Below are positions 17,286-25,308 of a DNA stretch of 64,000 nt, piece after piece. Origin of the DNA: Lentzea waywayandensis (GTDB lineage: Bacteria > Actinomycetota > Actinomycetes > Mycobacteriales > Pseudonocardiaceae). Location of the stretch: the NCBI RefSeq assembly GCF_900115955.1, contig NZ_FOYL01000011.1, forward strand, positions 186,001 to 250,000. Direction: 5' to 3'. The notes beneath the pieces are model-generated. The model had not been told where the DNA came from. It saw only the letters and a list, made by a program, of their open reading frames with translations, and did not search any database. The translations under genes and the position numbers were made by a program. The stretch's first letter is position 1. Each line of letters starts with the position of its first letter.

Positions 17286-17872
17286 ACGCGCTGGGCGAGC
17301 AGCCGGCCGGGCCACGTGCCGTTGCGGGCGGTGAAGGTGGCGATCGGGGTGAAGCCCTGCTTCTCGTAGTAGGCGACGAGGCGGTGGTCGTCGCCGTCGT
17401 AGCAGTCGACGCGCAGCAGGCCGAGTCCGGCGGCACGGGCTTCGGCTCGGGCGTGGGCCAGCAGGGTGGCGCCGACCCCGCGGCCGGCGTAGGCGCGTGC
17501 GATGACCAGCAGCGACACGTAGTGCTCGGGTTCGGGGGCGGGCGGCACGTAGTCGGGCGGCGTGGTGGAGGTGATGATCACCCCGGCCACCACGCCCCCG
17601 CTGGCTGTCTCGGCGCGGTCTGCCCCGTCGACCCCGTATGCCCCGTCGACCCCGTATGCCTCGTCGACCTCGTCGACCTCGTCGGCGACGGCCAGCCACA
17701 CGGTGCCGGTGGTGGCGAGGCGGGTGAATCGTTCGACGGCGGCCGGGGCACCGGACCAGTGGTCGGTTCCCCACTGTCCGGTGCGGCCCTGCGAGGCGAG
17801 CCAGTCCTGCGCGTCATCGAGCATCGCCATGATCGCCGGCACGTCGGCCGGTCCGCCTCGCGTGACATCCAT
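17282..17872 (-). CDS. GNAT family N-acetyltransferase with low-complexity insert
   Basis: A 196-residue GNAT enzyme transferring an acyl group from acetyl-CoA. The N-terminal part (DVPAIMAMLDDAQDWLASQG) is followed by an odd Val-Asp/Glu-rich insert (about 63-90, repeats of VDE and AYGVDG). The acetyl-CoA site is VIARAYAGRGVGATLLAHARAEA (about 130-150), then LRVDCYDGDDHRLVAYYEKQGF. Start ATG 17872 lies 4 bases after the acyl-CoA dehydrogenase stop, so it is probably the last gene of the HAD-APH-ACAD operon. The stop overlaps the VOC remnant. Confidence 0.87.
   Translation of the reverse strand: MDVTRGGPADVPAIMAMLDDAQDWLASQGRTGQWGTDHWSGAPAAVERFTRLATTGTVWLAVADEVDEVDEAYGVDGAYGVDGADRAETASGGVVAGVIITSTTPPDYVPPAPEPEHYVSLLVIARAYAGRGVGATLLAHARAEARAAGLGLLRVDCYDGDDHRLVAYYEKQGFTPIATFTARNGTWPGRLLAQRV
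17628..17694. repeat. Short tandem repeats inside the GNAT gene
   Basis: Two near-identical copies of CCCCGTCGACCCCGTATG are followed by three copies of a CTCGTCGAC-type unit. They encode AYGVDG and VDEVDE repeats in a surface loop of the acetyltransferase. All remain in frame, as expected for slippage-generated length variation tolerated in a loop. Confidence 0.75.
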
Positions 17873-17876
17873 GCGT

Positions 17877-19088
17877 CTACAGGTACTTCTTGAGCTCCCG
17901 CTTGGCCAGCGACATGCGGTGGACCTCGTCGGGGCCGTCCGCGAGGCGCAGGGTGCGGGTGGCGGCCCAGAGTTCGGCGAGCGGGAAGTCCTGGCTGACG
18001 CCGGCGCCGCCGTGGGCCTGGATGGCCTTGTCGAGGACCCATTCGGTCATCGACGGGGTGCCGATCTTGATGGCCTGGATCTCGGTGTGGGCGCCCTTGT
18101 TGCCGACGGTGTCCATCAGCCACGCGGTCTTGAGGACCAGGAGCCGGGCCTGTTCGATGCGCACGCGGGACTCGGCGATCCATTCGTGCACGACGCCCTG
18201 GGTGGCGATGGGCTTGCCGAACGCGATGCGCGAGGAGGCGCGGCGGCACATGAGTTCGAGGGCGCGTTCGGCCATGCCGATCAGGCGCATGCAGTGGTGG
18301 ATGCGGCCGGGGCCCAGGCGGGCCTGGGCGATGGCGAAGCCTTCTCCCTCGCCGGAGATGAGGTTCGAGGCGGGGACGCGGACGTCGACGAACTCGATCT
18401 CGGCGTGGCCGCCGTGGGCGTGGTCGCCGTAGCCGAAGACGTGCATGGCGCGTTTGACGGTGACGCCGGCGGCGTCGCGCGGGACGAGGATCATGGCCTG
18501 CTGGCGGTGACGTTCGGCGCCGGGGTCGGTCTTGCCCATGACGATGAAGATCGCGCAGTTCGGGTTCATCGCGCCCGAGGACCACCACTTGCGGCCGTTG
18601 ATGACGTAGTCGTCGCCGTCGCGTTCGATGCGGGTGGCGATGTTGGTGGCGTCGGAGGAGGCGACCTCGGGTTCGGTCATGCAGAACGCGGAGCGGATCT
18701 CGCCGTCGAGCAGGGGCTGAAGCCACTGCTTCTTCTGCTCGTCGGTGCCGAACATGGCCAGTACTTCCATGTTGCCGGTGTCCGGGGCGGCGCAGTTGAG
18801 CGCTTCGGGGGCGAGGTGGGGGCTGCGGCCGGTGATCTCGGCGAGCGGCGCGTACTGGAGGTTCGTCAGGCCCGCGCCGTGTTCGGGGTCGGGCAGGAAG
18901 AGGTTCCACAGGCCCTGGCGGCGGGCTTCTGCTTTGAGCTCTTCGAGGATGGGCTGGCGTTCCCACGGGTCGGCGGCGTCGTGCAGCTGCTGTTCGAGGA
19001 CCGCTTCGGCCGGGTAGACGTGTTCGTCCATGAACGCGAGGAGCTTGGTGCGCAGTTCCTCGGTCTTGGCGTCGTAGGCGAAGTCCAT
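17877..19088 (-). CDS. Acyl-CoA dehydrogenase (ACAD10/11-like)
   Basis: A 403-residue FAD-dependent acyl-CoA dehydrogenase. Motifs include FCMTEPEVASSDATNIATRIERDG (about 130-153, FAD/substrate loop), INGRKWWSSGAMNPNCAIFIVMG, the C-terminal domain GPGRIHHCMRLIGMAERALELM and HGGAGVSQDFPLAELWAATRTLRLADGPDEVH. That ending is typical of the branch containing animal ACAD10/ACAD11. Start ATG 19088 overlaps the TAA of the upstream kinase gene by one base. Together with that kinase it probably degrades 4-hydroxyacyl-CoAs by phosphorylation then elimination (by analogy to ACAD10/11). Confidence 0.92.
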   Translation of the reverse strand: MDFAYDAKTEELRTKLLAFMDEHVYPAEAVLEQQLHDAADPWERQPILEELKAEARRQGLWNLFLPDPEHGAGLTNLQYAPLAEITGRSPHLAPEALNCAAPDTGNMEVLAMFGTDEQKKQWLQPLLDGEIRSAFCMTEPEVASSDATNIATRIERDGDDYVINGRKWWSSGAMNPNCAIFIVMGKTDPGAERHRQQAMILVPRDAAGVTVKRAMHVFGYGDHAHGGHAEIEFVDVRVPASNLISGEGEGFAIAQARLGPGRIHHCMRLIGMAERALELMCRRASSRIAFGKPIATQGVVHEWIAESRVRIEQARLLVLKTAWLMDTVGNKGAHTEIQAIKIGTPSMTEWVLDKAIQAHGGAGVSQDFPLAELWAATRTLRLADGPDEVHRMSLAKRELKKYL

Positions 19089-20092
19089 TAGAGCTCCTTG
19101 TGGGCGGCGGCGAGTCCCTGCCGCACGAGGGGAACGGTGAACGCGCCGAGCTTTTCGAAGCCGGCGCCGACGGTCTTGCCACTGGCGAAGCGGAAGTGGA
19201 TGCCTTCGACGATGACGGCGAGCTTGAAGTAGCCGAAGGCGATGTACCAGCCCAGGCCGGAGGTGTCGGTGCCGGTGCGGGCGGTGTAGCGGGCGACGAG
19301 CTCGTCGGCGCTCAGGAACCCGGGCAGGGAGGGGACGCTGCCGGTGATCGGGTCGTTGTCCACGCCGAGGCCGGCCCAGTAGACGTAGAGCAGGCCGAGG
19401 TCGGCGAGGGGGTCGCCGAGGGTGGCCATCTCCCAGTCCAGGACGGCGCTGATCGCCAGGGGGTCCTGGGTGACCAGCGCGTTGTCGAGGCGGTAGTCGC
19501 CGTGGATGATCGCGGCGCGCGGGGAGTCGGGGACGGTGTCGGCGAGTTTGTCGCGCAGTTCCTCGATGCCGGGCAGGTCGCGGCTGCGGGAGGCGTCGAG
19601 TTGCTTGCCCCATCGCTTGACCTGCCGTGCGAGGAACCCCTCGGGGCGGCCGAAGTCCTCCAGTCCCACGGAGGCGGGGTCGACGGAGTGCAGGTCGGCG
19701 AGCACGTCGACGAGGCGTTCCGACAGGGTGCGGGCCATGTCCGGGGTGATCCACGGGCACTGTGAGCGTTCGCGCAGGGCGGCGCCGGGCATCTCTTCCA
19801 TGAGGTAGAACGGCGCGCCGATGACGGAGGTGTCCTCGACGAGCCTGTGCGCGCCGGGCACGGGAACGTTCGTATCAGCGAGTGCGGAGATGACGCGGAA
19901 CTCGCGGGCCATGTCGTGGGCCGTGGCGAGCACGTGCCCGAGCGGCGGGCGGCGCAGCACCCAGGTCTGCGTGCCGTCGCTGACGCGGTAGGTGAGGTTG
20001 GAGCGGCCGCCGCGGAACAGCTCGCCGGTCAGCGGGCCCGTGCCCAGGTGTGCGGCCAGTGCCCGTAGGTCGAGGCCGGGAAGGTCGGTCAC
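19088..20092 (-). CDS. APH-fold phosphotransferase (ACAD10/11 kinase-like)
   Basis: A 334-residue APH-superfamily kinase. Key features: GGRSNLTYRVSDGTQTWVLRRPP (nucleotide-binding lobe with Lys replaced by the RRPP signature of this branch), APFYLMEEMPGAALRE hinge, catalytic loop IIHGDYRLDNALV (about 193-205) and ISAVLDWEMATLGDPLADLGLL (about 213-234). The same domain is fused to the dehydrogenase in ACAD10/11, where it phosphorylates 4-hydroxyacyl-CoA. GTG start 20092 overlaps the HAD stop by four bases, and its TAA overlaps the dehydrogenase ATG: tight coupling. Confidence 0.9.
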   Translation of the reverse strand: MTDLPGLDLRALAAHLGTGPLTGELFRGGRSNLTYRVSDGTQTWVLRRPPLGHVLATAHDMAREFRVISALADTNVPVPGAHRLVEDTSVIGAPFYLMEEMPGAALRERSQCPWITPDMARTLSERLVDVLADLHSVDPASVGLEDFGRPEGFLARQVKRWGKQLDASRSRDLPGIEELRDKLADTVPDSPRAAIIHGDYRLDNALVTQDPLAISAVLDWEMATLGDPLADLGLLYVYWAGLGVDNDPITGSVPSLPGFLSADELVARYTARTGTDTSGLGWYIAFGYFKLAVIVEGIHFRFASGKTVGAGFEKLGAFTVPLVRQGLAAAHKEL

Positions 20093-20745
20093 AGGTTCAC
20101 TCCGAGGGTGGCGAGGTGGGCGCGGGTGCTCTCAGCGCTCGTGTGGCGGAACGCGTGCATGCCGACGGACTGGGCGGATTCGACGTTGATCGGCGCGTCG
20201 TCGAAGAACACCGCGCGCCCGGCGTGGACACCGACCCGCTGCAGGGTGTGGTGGTAGATGCGCTCGTCGGGTTTGCGCAGGCCGATGCGGCCGCTGATCA
20301 CGACGGTGTCGAACAGCTCGATCAGCAGGTCCTTCGGGTAGCCCTCGCCCCAGCTGTTGGACAGCAGCGCGGTGTGCAGGCCGGCGGCGCGGGCCTTGCG
20401 GACGAGCTCGACCATCGCGGGGTCGGGCGTCGCGCCGCCGAACATGCGCCCCAGCAGCCCGTTCTCGTCGATCTTGGCGCCGGTGGTGGTGATCAGCTCG
20501 GCGGCCAGCAGCCGTTCGAACTCGGGCACCGTCAGCTCGCCGGTCTCCAGGCGGAACACGGGGTTGTCCGGGAGCGCCTCGCGGCTGAGCCATTCGCGCA
20601 TGATGCGGCCGTAGACGTCGCGGTCGATGGCCTCGGCGTGCAGCCAGGCGCCGACGAACTCGGGCACGGAGACCGTCAGGACGCCGCCCCAGTCGAAGAT
20701 CAGCGCGTCGACCAGTGGCTGTTGCGGAAGCGTTGTGTCACCCAC
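20089..20745 (-). CDS. HAD-superfamily hydrolase (ACAD10 N-terminal-like)
   Basis: A 218-residue HAD phosphatase-like enzyme. Motif I is FDWGGVLTVS; the first residue of the DxD equivalent is present, but the second is replaced by Gly-Gly, as in the epoxide-hydrolase/ACAD10 N-terminal branch. Motif II is ALLSNSW, and motif III/IV is RKPDERIYHHTLQRVGV with AVFFDDAPINVESA. Start GTG 20745 (VGDTTLPQQP) lies 11 bases downstream of a perfect TetR-type palindrome. First gene of a coupled HAD-APH-ACAD-GNAT operon whose order equals the domain order of human ACAD10. Confidence 0.88.
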   Translation of the reverse strand: MGDTTLPQQPLVDALIFDWGGVLTVSVPEFVGAWLHAEAIDRDVYGRIMREWLSREALPDNPVFRLETGELTVPEFERLLAAELITTTGAKIDENGLLGRMFGGATPDPAMVELVRKARAAGLHTALLSNSWGEGYPKDLLIELFDTVVISGRIGLRKPDERIYHHTLQRVGVHAGRAVFFDDAPINVESAQSVGMHAFRHTSAESTRAHLATLGVNL

Positions 20746-20756
20746 GACTCGGAGGG

Positions 20757-20772
20757 TACCGACCGGTCGGTA
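20757..20772. promoter_or_regulatory. Perfect 16-bp TetR-type operator upstream of the HAD-APH-ACAD operon
   Basis: TACCGACC|GGTCGGTA is a perfect 16-bp palindrome centred 20 bp upstream of the HAD GTG start, in the divergent gap to the first esterase gene. Such sequences are typical TetR/AcrR operators at acyl-CoA metabolism genes. No TetR gene is in this window. Confidence 0.85.
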
Positions 20773-20890
20773 TGTCGGCAACCGGTGATCGGGGACAGCG
20801 ACTTTCGGCGGATGGGACAAGTCCTCTTTATGCGGTTCCCGGGCCCCTCGGACCTCGATACGTTCGAGTCCGAAGGGGGTCGGACAACTC

Positions 20891-22390
20891 ATGGCACGAA
20901 CACTGACGGTGGCCCTGGCCACCGCGATGACGCTCGCCCTCACCCAGGTCCCCGCCGCCCAGGCGGACAGCGGACCGGTCGTGAGGACCGACAAGGGTGC
21001 TGTGCGGGGCAAGGTGACCGAGACGGTGCGGACGTTCGGGAGCATCCCGTTCGCCGCCGCCCCGACCGGTGAGAACCGGTGGCGCGATCCGCGGCCGGTG
21101 ACACCGTGGCCCGGGGTGCGGGACGCGACGACACCCGCGCCGGTGTGCGCACAGACGCCGCAACTGGGCGAACCCGGCTCGGACGTCGAGGACTGCCTGT
21201 ACCTGAACGTCACGACACCGGCGAGGAACTCGCCGAGGCCGCGGCCGGTGATGGTGTGGATCCACGGTGGTGGGTTCATCAGCGGCAGCGCTTCGGGATA
21301 TGACGCGCGGTGGCTCGCGACGAGCAACGACGCCGTGGTCGTGACGGTGAACTACCGGCTGGGGGTGTTCGGATACTTCGGATACCCCGGACTCACCGGG
21401 TCGGGTGCGTTCGGGCTGGCGGATCAGCAGGCGGCGCTGCGGTGGGTGCAGCGCAACATCCGCGCCTTCGGCGGCAACGCCCGTGACGTCACGGTGCTCG
21501 GTGAGTCGGCGGGTGGGCTGAGTGTGTGCGCTCAGCTGGCCTCGCCGGGCGCGGCGGGGTTGTTCGGCAAGGCGGTCATCCAGTCGGGGCCGTGCGGGCT
21601 GAGCGTGCCGGATCCGGCGGTACCGGGCGGGCTGCAGACGTTCTGGAAACCGCGCGAGGAGGTCGAGAAGCAGGGCGCCGGCCTGCGGCTGGGCTGCTCG
21701 GACCTGGCCTGCCTGCGCGCGTTGCCGGTGTCGAGGCTGCTGCAGGTGCACGGCGAGTTCGCGCAGCCGGCGTTCCACACGCGAGTGCTGCCGATCGATC
21801 CGCACAGCGCCCAGGACACCGGCCGCATGCATCGGGTGCCGACGCTGGTGGGGTCGACGCACGACGAGATGACCCTGTACGCGGGGCTGCTCTATCCCGA
21901 GCGGATTCCGGACGACGGGTTCGCGGCCAAGGCCGCGCAGGTGTTCGGCGAGCAGCTGGGCGCCCAGGTCGTGGCCCGGTACCCGGTCAACGGCAACGCA
22001 GACGCGCGGGACGAGCTGGCGGCGGCGCTGACGGACCGGTCGTGGTCGTGCCCGACGCACGAGACGCGACAGCGGCTGAGCCGGCGGATGCCGGTGGCGG
22101 GGTACGAGTTCGCGGATCGGAACGTGCCGATGTTCTTTCCCGGCATGCCGCCGTTTCCTGGCGGCTACCAGGCGTTTCACGCCTCCGAGTTGCCGTTGCT
22201 GTTCGACTTCGGGGTGCCGTTGACGGCGGGTCAGCGGGAGCTGTCGGACTACATGGTCTCGGCGTGGGGCCGGTTCGCGCGCACCGGTGATCCGGGCTGG
22301 CGGGCCGAGGTGCAGTCGCTGGCCGCCGGCGCGGTCGGGCCGGCGGACTTCTCGAAGGACCACAAGTGCGAGTTCTGGGAGGCGTTGTGA
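20891..22390 (+). CDS. Secreted type-B carboxylesterase (first tandem copy)
   Basis: A 499-residue carboxylesterase of the esterase-B/cholinesterase fold. A Sec signal peptide (about 1-25, ALATAMTLALTQVPAAQA) precedes the mature start at about DSGPVV. Conserved blocks are IPFAAAPTGENRWRDP, the oxyanion HGGGF (about 121) and the nucleophile elbow GESAGG (S206). The acid is E326 in STHDEM and the catalytic His H430 in FHASEL. EDCLYLNV is the type-B signature 2. It is expected to hydrolyse extracellular esters. Its TGA overlaps the GTG of the second copy by four bases; the two proteins are clearly recent duplicates. Confidence 0.93.
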   Translation: MARTLTVALATAMTLALTQVPAAQADSGPVVRTDKGAVRGKVTETVRTFGSIPFAAAPTGENRWRDPRPVTPWPGVRDATTPAPVCAQTPQLGEPGSDVEDCLYLNVTTPARNSPRPRPVMVWIHGGGFISGSASGYDARWLATSNDAVVVTVNYRLGVFGYFGYPGLTGSGAFGLADQQAALRWVQRNIRAFGGNARDVTVLGESAGGLSVCAQLASPGAAGLFGKAVIQSGPCGLSVPDPAVPGGLQTFWKPREEVEKQGAGLRLGCSDLACLRALPVSRLLQVHGEFAQPAFHTRVLPIDPHSAQDTGRMHRVPTLVGSTHDEMTLYAGLLYPERIPDDGFAAKAAQVFGEQLGAQVVARYPVNGNADARDELAAALTDRSWSCPTHETRQRLSRRMPVAGYEFADRNVPMFFPGMPPFPGGYQAFHASELPLLFDFGVPLTAGQRELSDYMVSAWGRFARTGDPGWRAEVQSLAAGAVGPADFSKDHKCEFWEAL

Positions 22391-23877
22391 GAACGATGCT
22401 GTCGGCGGTCGTGGCCGCCGTGATGACGTGTGCGGTGCTGGTGAGTCCTGCCGTCGCGGACGGTGGCGCGGTGGTGCGCACGGACAAGGGTGCCGTGCGG
22501 GGCAAGGTGACCGAGGCCGTGCGGACGTTCGGGAACATTCCGTTCGCCGCCGCCCCGGTGGGTGCGAACCGGTGGCGGGATCCGCAGCCCGCCGCGCCGT
22601 GGCAGGGCGTGCGGGACGCGACTACGCCCGCGCCGTTGTGCGCGCAGAACTCCCAGCTGGGGCAGCCGTCGTCGCAGACAGAGGACTGCCTGTATCTGAA
22701 CGTCACGACGCCGGCGAAGGGTGCGGCGCGGCCGCGGCAGGTGATGGTGTGGATCCACGGTGGCGGGTTCACGTCCGGGGCGGCGTCGATGTACGACGCG
22801 ACGTGGCTGGCGAGCAAGAACGACGCCGTCGTGGTCACCGTGAACTACCGGCTCGGGGTGTTCGGGTTCTTCGGCCATCCGGGCCTGGCCGGGTCGGGTG
22901 CGTTCGGGCTGGCCGATCAGCAGGCGGCGCTGCGGTGGGTGCAGCGCAACGCGCGTGCGTTCGGTGGTGATGCGCGCAACGTGACGGTGTTCGGGGAGTC
23001 CGCGGGTGGCCTGAGCGTGTGTGCGCAGCTGGCGTCACCGCGGGCGGCCGGGTTGTTCGCCAAGGCGATCATCCAGTCCGGGCCGTGCGGGCTGAGCCTG
23101 CCGGCGTTCACCGGGACGGGCGAGTTCGCCGGCGTGTGGCGCTCCCGCGCCGACACGGAGAAGGCGGGCGTCGGGGTGCTCGGCTGCGCGGACGTGGCGT
23201 GCCTGCGGGCGCAGCCGGTCGAGAAGCTGCTCACGGTGCACGAGCAGTTCGCCTCTCCGTCCTACGACACGGCGGTGCTGCCGATCGATCCGATCGTGGC
23301 GCAACGCACGGGCCGGATGCACCGCGTTCCGACGCTGGTGGGGTCGACGCACGACGAGATGACGTTGTTCGCGCCGTTGTTCTGGCCGCAGCCGCTGCCC
23401 GAGACGTCCTACCGAAAACTGCTGGCCGGGCTGTTCGGTGCGAACGCGGACAAGGTCGCGGCCCGGTATCCGGTCAACGGCAACGGTGACGCGCGGGACG
23501 AGATCGCGCGGCTGCTGACCGACCAGGGATGGGCGTGCCCGTCGCAGACGGCGCGCAACGAGCTGGGACGGCGTGCCCGCGTGTCGGGGTACGAGTTCTC
23601 CGACCCGGACGTGCCGATGATCTTCCCGGACCTGCCGCCGTTCCCCGAGTACGGGGCCTATCACGGCTCTGAGCTGCTGATGCTGTTCGACATGGGCCAG
23701 ACGCTGACGCCAGGGCAGCGCAAAGTCTCGGACTACATGATCTCGGCGTGGGGCCGGTTCGCGCGCACCGGTGATCCGGGCTGGCGGGCCGAGGTGCAGT
23801 CGCTGGCTCCGGGAGCGATCGGCGGCACCGATTTCGCCCGGGATCACCAGTGCGGGTTCTGGTCGTCCATTCTGTAG
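22387..23877 (+). CDS. Secreted type-B carboxylesterase (second tandem copy)
   Basis: A 496-residue paralogue of the preceding gene, alignable end to end. Signal peptide LSAVVAAVMTCAVLVSPAVA, then VRTDKGAVRGKVTE, HGGGF, GESAGG, STHDEM and YHGSELLMLF with the catalytic Ser, Glu and His conserved. I start it at GTG 22387 because this gives a proper signal peptide and a GTGA overlap with the first copy. An MFS transporter gene begins 3 bp after its TAG, so the three genes form one unit. Divergence is concentrated in the variable loop around residues 235-260. Confidence 0.92.
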   Translation: MRTMLSAVVAAVMTCAVLVSPAVADGGAVVRTDKGAVRGKVTEAVRTFGNIPFAAAPVGANRWRDPQPAAPWQGVRDATTPAPLCAQNSQLGQPSSQTEDCLYLNVTTPAKGAARPRQVMVWIHGGGFTSGAASMYDATWLASKNDAVVVTVNYRLGVFGFFGHPGLAGSGAFGLADQQAALRWVQRNARAFGGDARNVTVFGESAGGLSVCAQLASPRAAGLFAKAIIQSGPCGLSLPAFTGTGEFAGVWRSRADTEKAGVGVLGCADVACLRAQPVEKLLTVHEQFASPSYDTAVLPIDPIVAQRTGRMHRVPTLVGSTHDEMTLFAPLFWPQPLPETSYRKLLAGLFGANADKVAARYPVNGNGDARDEIARLLTDQGWACPSQTARNELGRRARVSGYEFSDPDVPMIFPDLPPFPEYGAYHGSELLMLFDMGQTLTPGQRKVSDYMISAWGRFARTGDPGWRAEVQSLAPGAIGGTDFARDHQCGFWSSIL

Positions 23878-23880
23878 CTC

Positions 23881-25098
23881 ATGCCCGGCTACCGCGGACT
23901 CGCCCGCGATCGCGAGTTCCGTGCCCTGTTCGGGGCGCACGTGGTGTCGGTGGCCGGGGACCAGTTCGCCAGGGTCGCGCTGACGGTGCACGTCTACGAC
24001 CGCACCGCCAGCGCGGGCCTCACCGCGCTGACCTACGCGTTGACGTTCCTGCCGGACCTGCTCGGCGGGCCTCTGCTCTCGGGGCTCGCCGACCGGTTCG
24101 CCCGCAAGAAGGTCATGGTGGCCGCGGATCTCGTGCGCGCGGCCCTGTTGGTGCTGATGGCGGTGCCGGGACTGCCGCTGTGGGCGCTGGCGGCGCTGCT
24201 GGTGACGGTGCAGCTCGCGGGCGCGCCACACGGGGCGGCACGGGCGGCGTTGCTGCCCAACATCCTGCCCGACGAACGGTATCCGCTGGCCCAGGCCGTG
24301 CTGAACACCGTCACCCAGGCCGCGCAGGTCGCCGGGTTCCTCGGCGGCGGTGTGCTCGTGGCATCGCTCGGGCCGGGGCCGGTGCTGCTGGCGGACGGGG
24401 TGACGTTCGCGGTGTCGGCACTGCTGGTGGGCGTGTTCCTGCTCGACCGGCCACCGCCGGGCCACCCGCACGTACGGGCCTGGCCCGCGGACCTGCTCGG
24501 CGGAGCACGCCTGGTCTGGGGTGACCGGCGGCTGCGGGCACTGGTCGCGCTCGCCTGCGTGTCCGGGTTCTACATCCCCGCCGAGGCACTCGCCGCGCCA
24601 CTGGCCTCCCAGCTCGGCGCCGGTCCGGCGGCAGTGGGGGCGATCTTCGGCGTCGTGTCGGCCGGGACCGCGCTGGGCATGGTGGTGCTCGCGCGCATGC
24701 CGGCCGGGCGTGGGCTGCGGTGGATGCCGTTGCTGTCGGTCGCCTCGTGCGCGCTGCTGCTGCCGATGGCGTTGTCTCCGGGACTGGCGTGGACGTTGGT
24801 GCTGCTCGGGCTGTCGGGGGCGGCGAGCGGGTATCAGCTGCTCGCCAACGCGACGTTCGTGCGGTCCGTGCCCGACGCGACGCGCGGGCAGGCGTTCGGA
24901 CTGGCCGTCACCGCGCTGCGGGTCTCGCAGGGGCTGGGCATCGCCGCGGCCGGGGCGGCGGCGCACTGGTGGCGGACACCGCACGTCATCGCGGTCATCG
25001 CCGGTGTGGGGGTGCTGGCCGCGGCGGGTGCGGCGTGGGAGTGGACCCAGGCAGTCGGACAGGCCGAACGAAGCCCCAGGACCGAAACGTCACGGTGA
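23881..25098 (+). CDS. MFS transporter, drug-efflux-like
   Basis: A 405-residue major facilitator with 12 predicted helices. It begins YRGLARDREFRALFGAHVVSVAGDQFARVAL, typical of the DHA-type/Mef-like efflux MFS group. The loop 2-3 motif is SGLADRFARKKVMVAADLVRA (about 61-81), and HGAARAALLPNILPDERYPLAQA follows helix 4. No fused domain. It is the third gene of the carboxylesterase operon (3-bp spacing); export of a product or import of an ester-derived substrate are both possible. A GC-rich hairpin follows the stop. Confidence 0.88.
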   Translation: MPGYRGLARDREFRALFGAHVVSVAGDQFARVALTVHVYDRTASAGLTALTYALTFLPDLLGGPLLSGLADRFARKKVMVAADLVRAALLVLMAVPGLPLWALAALLVTVQLAGAPHGAARAALLPNILPDERYPLAQAVLNTVTQAAQVAGFLGGGVLVASLGPGPVLLADGVTFAVSALLVGVFLLDRPPPGHPHVRAWPADLLGGARLVWGDRRLRALVALACVSGFYIPAEALAAPLASQLGAGPAAVGAIFGVVSAGTALGMVVLARMPAGRGLRWMPLLSVASCALLLPMALSPGLAWTLVLLGLSGAASGYQLLANATFVRSVPDATRGQAFGLAVTALRVSQGLGIAAAGAAAHWWRTPHVIAVIAGVGVLAAAGAAWEWTQAVGQAERSPRTETSR

Positions 25099-25102
25099 CG
25101 AT

Positions 25103-25127
25103 GGAGGGTGCGGGCGGGGCACCCTCC
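25103..25127. terminator. Bidirectional hairpin terminator
   Basis: GGAGGGTGC and GCACCCTCC form a perfect 9-bp stem with a GGGCGGG loop. It begins 4 bases after the MFS stop and 25 bases beyond the convergent STDWTF peptide gene end, so it can serve both. Confidence 0.75.
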
Positions 25128-25152
25128 TGCGCCACCGCGGTTCACACAAGGC

Positions 25153-25308
25153 TCAGACGGTCCAGTCGGTCGACGCGAACGTCCAGTCCGTGGACGAGAC
25201 GAACGTCCAGTCGGTCGAACCGGAGCTGAAGGTCCAGTCCGTCGACTTCGCGAAGGTCCAGTCAGTGGAGGTGAAGGTCCAGTCGGTGGACAGCGCGCGG
25301 TTCATCAT
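25153..25308 (-). CDS. Small protein of six STDWT(F/V) hexapeptide repeats
   Basis: A 51-residue protein consisting of MMNRAL and six copies of STDWTF (the last is STDWTV), separated by spacers T, AK, SSG, VS and A. The ATG at 25308 is preceded by AAGGAG at ideal spacing (7 bases), so translation is credible. Base differences between repeats fall at third positions and are synonymous within the hexapeptide, except the final F to V. The opposite strand read in phase gives variable N/K and D/E residues around VQSV, so the minus frame is the better-conserved one. It has no Cys, no signal peptide and no leader-like region. Function unknown; a multi-core RiPP-type precursor or a repeat ligand are possibilities. 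Confidence 0.75.
   Translation of the reverse strand: MMNRALSTDWTFTSTDWTFAKSTDWTFSSGSTDWTFVSSTDWTFASTDWTV

Noticed and set aside
17877..19760. An acyl-CoA dehydrogenase with a 220-residue N-terminal extension
   Set aside because: The extension is an Arg/Pro-rich shadow of the kinase gene; the dehydrogenase begins at ATG 19088 with a proper family N-terminus.
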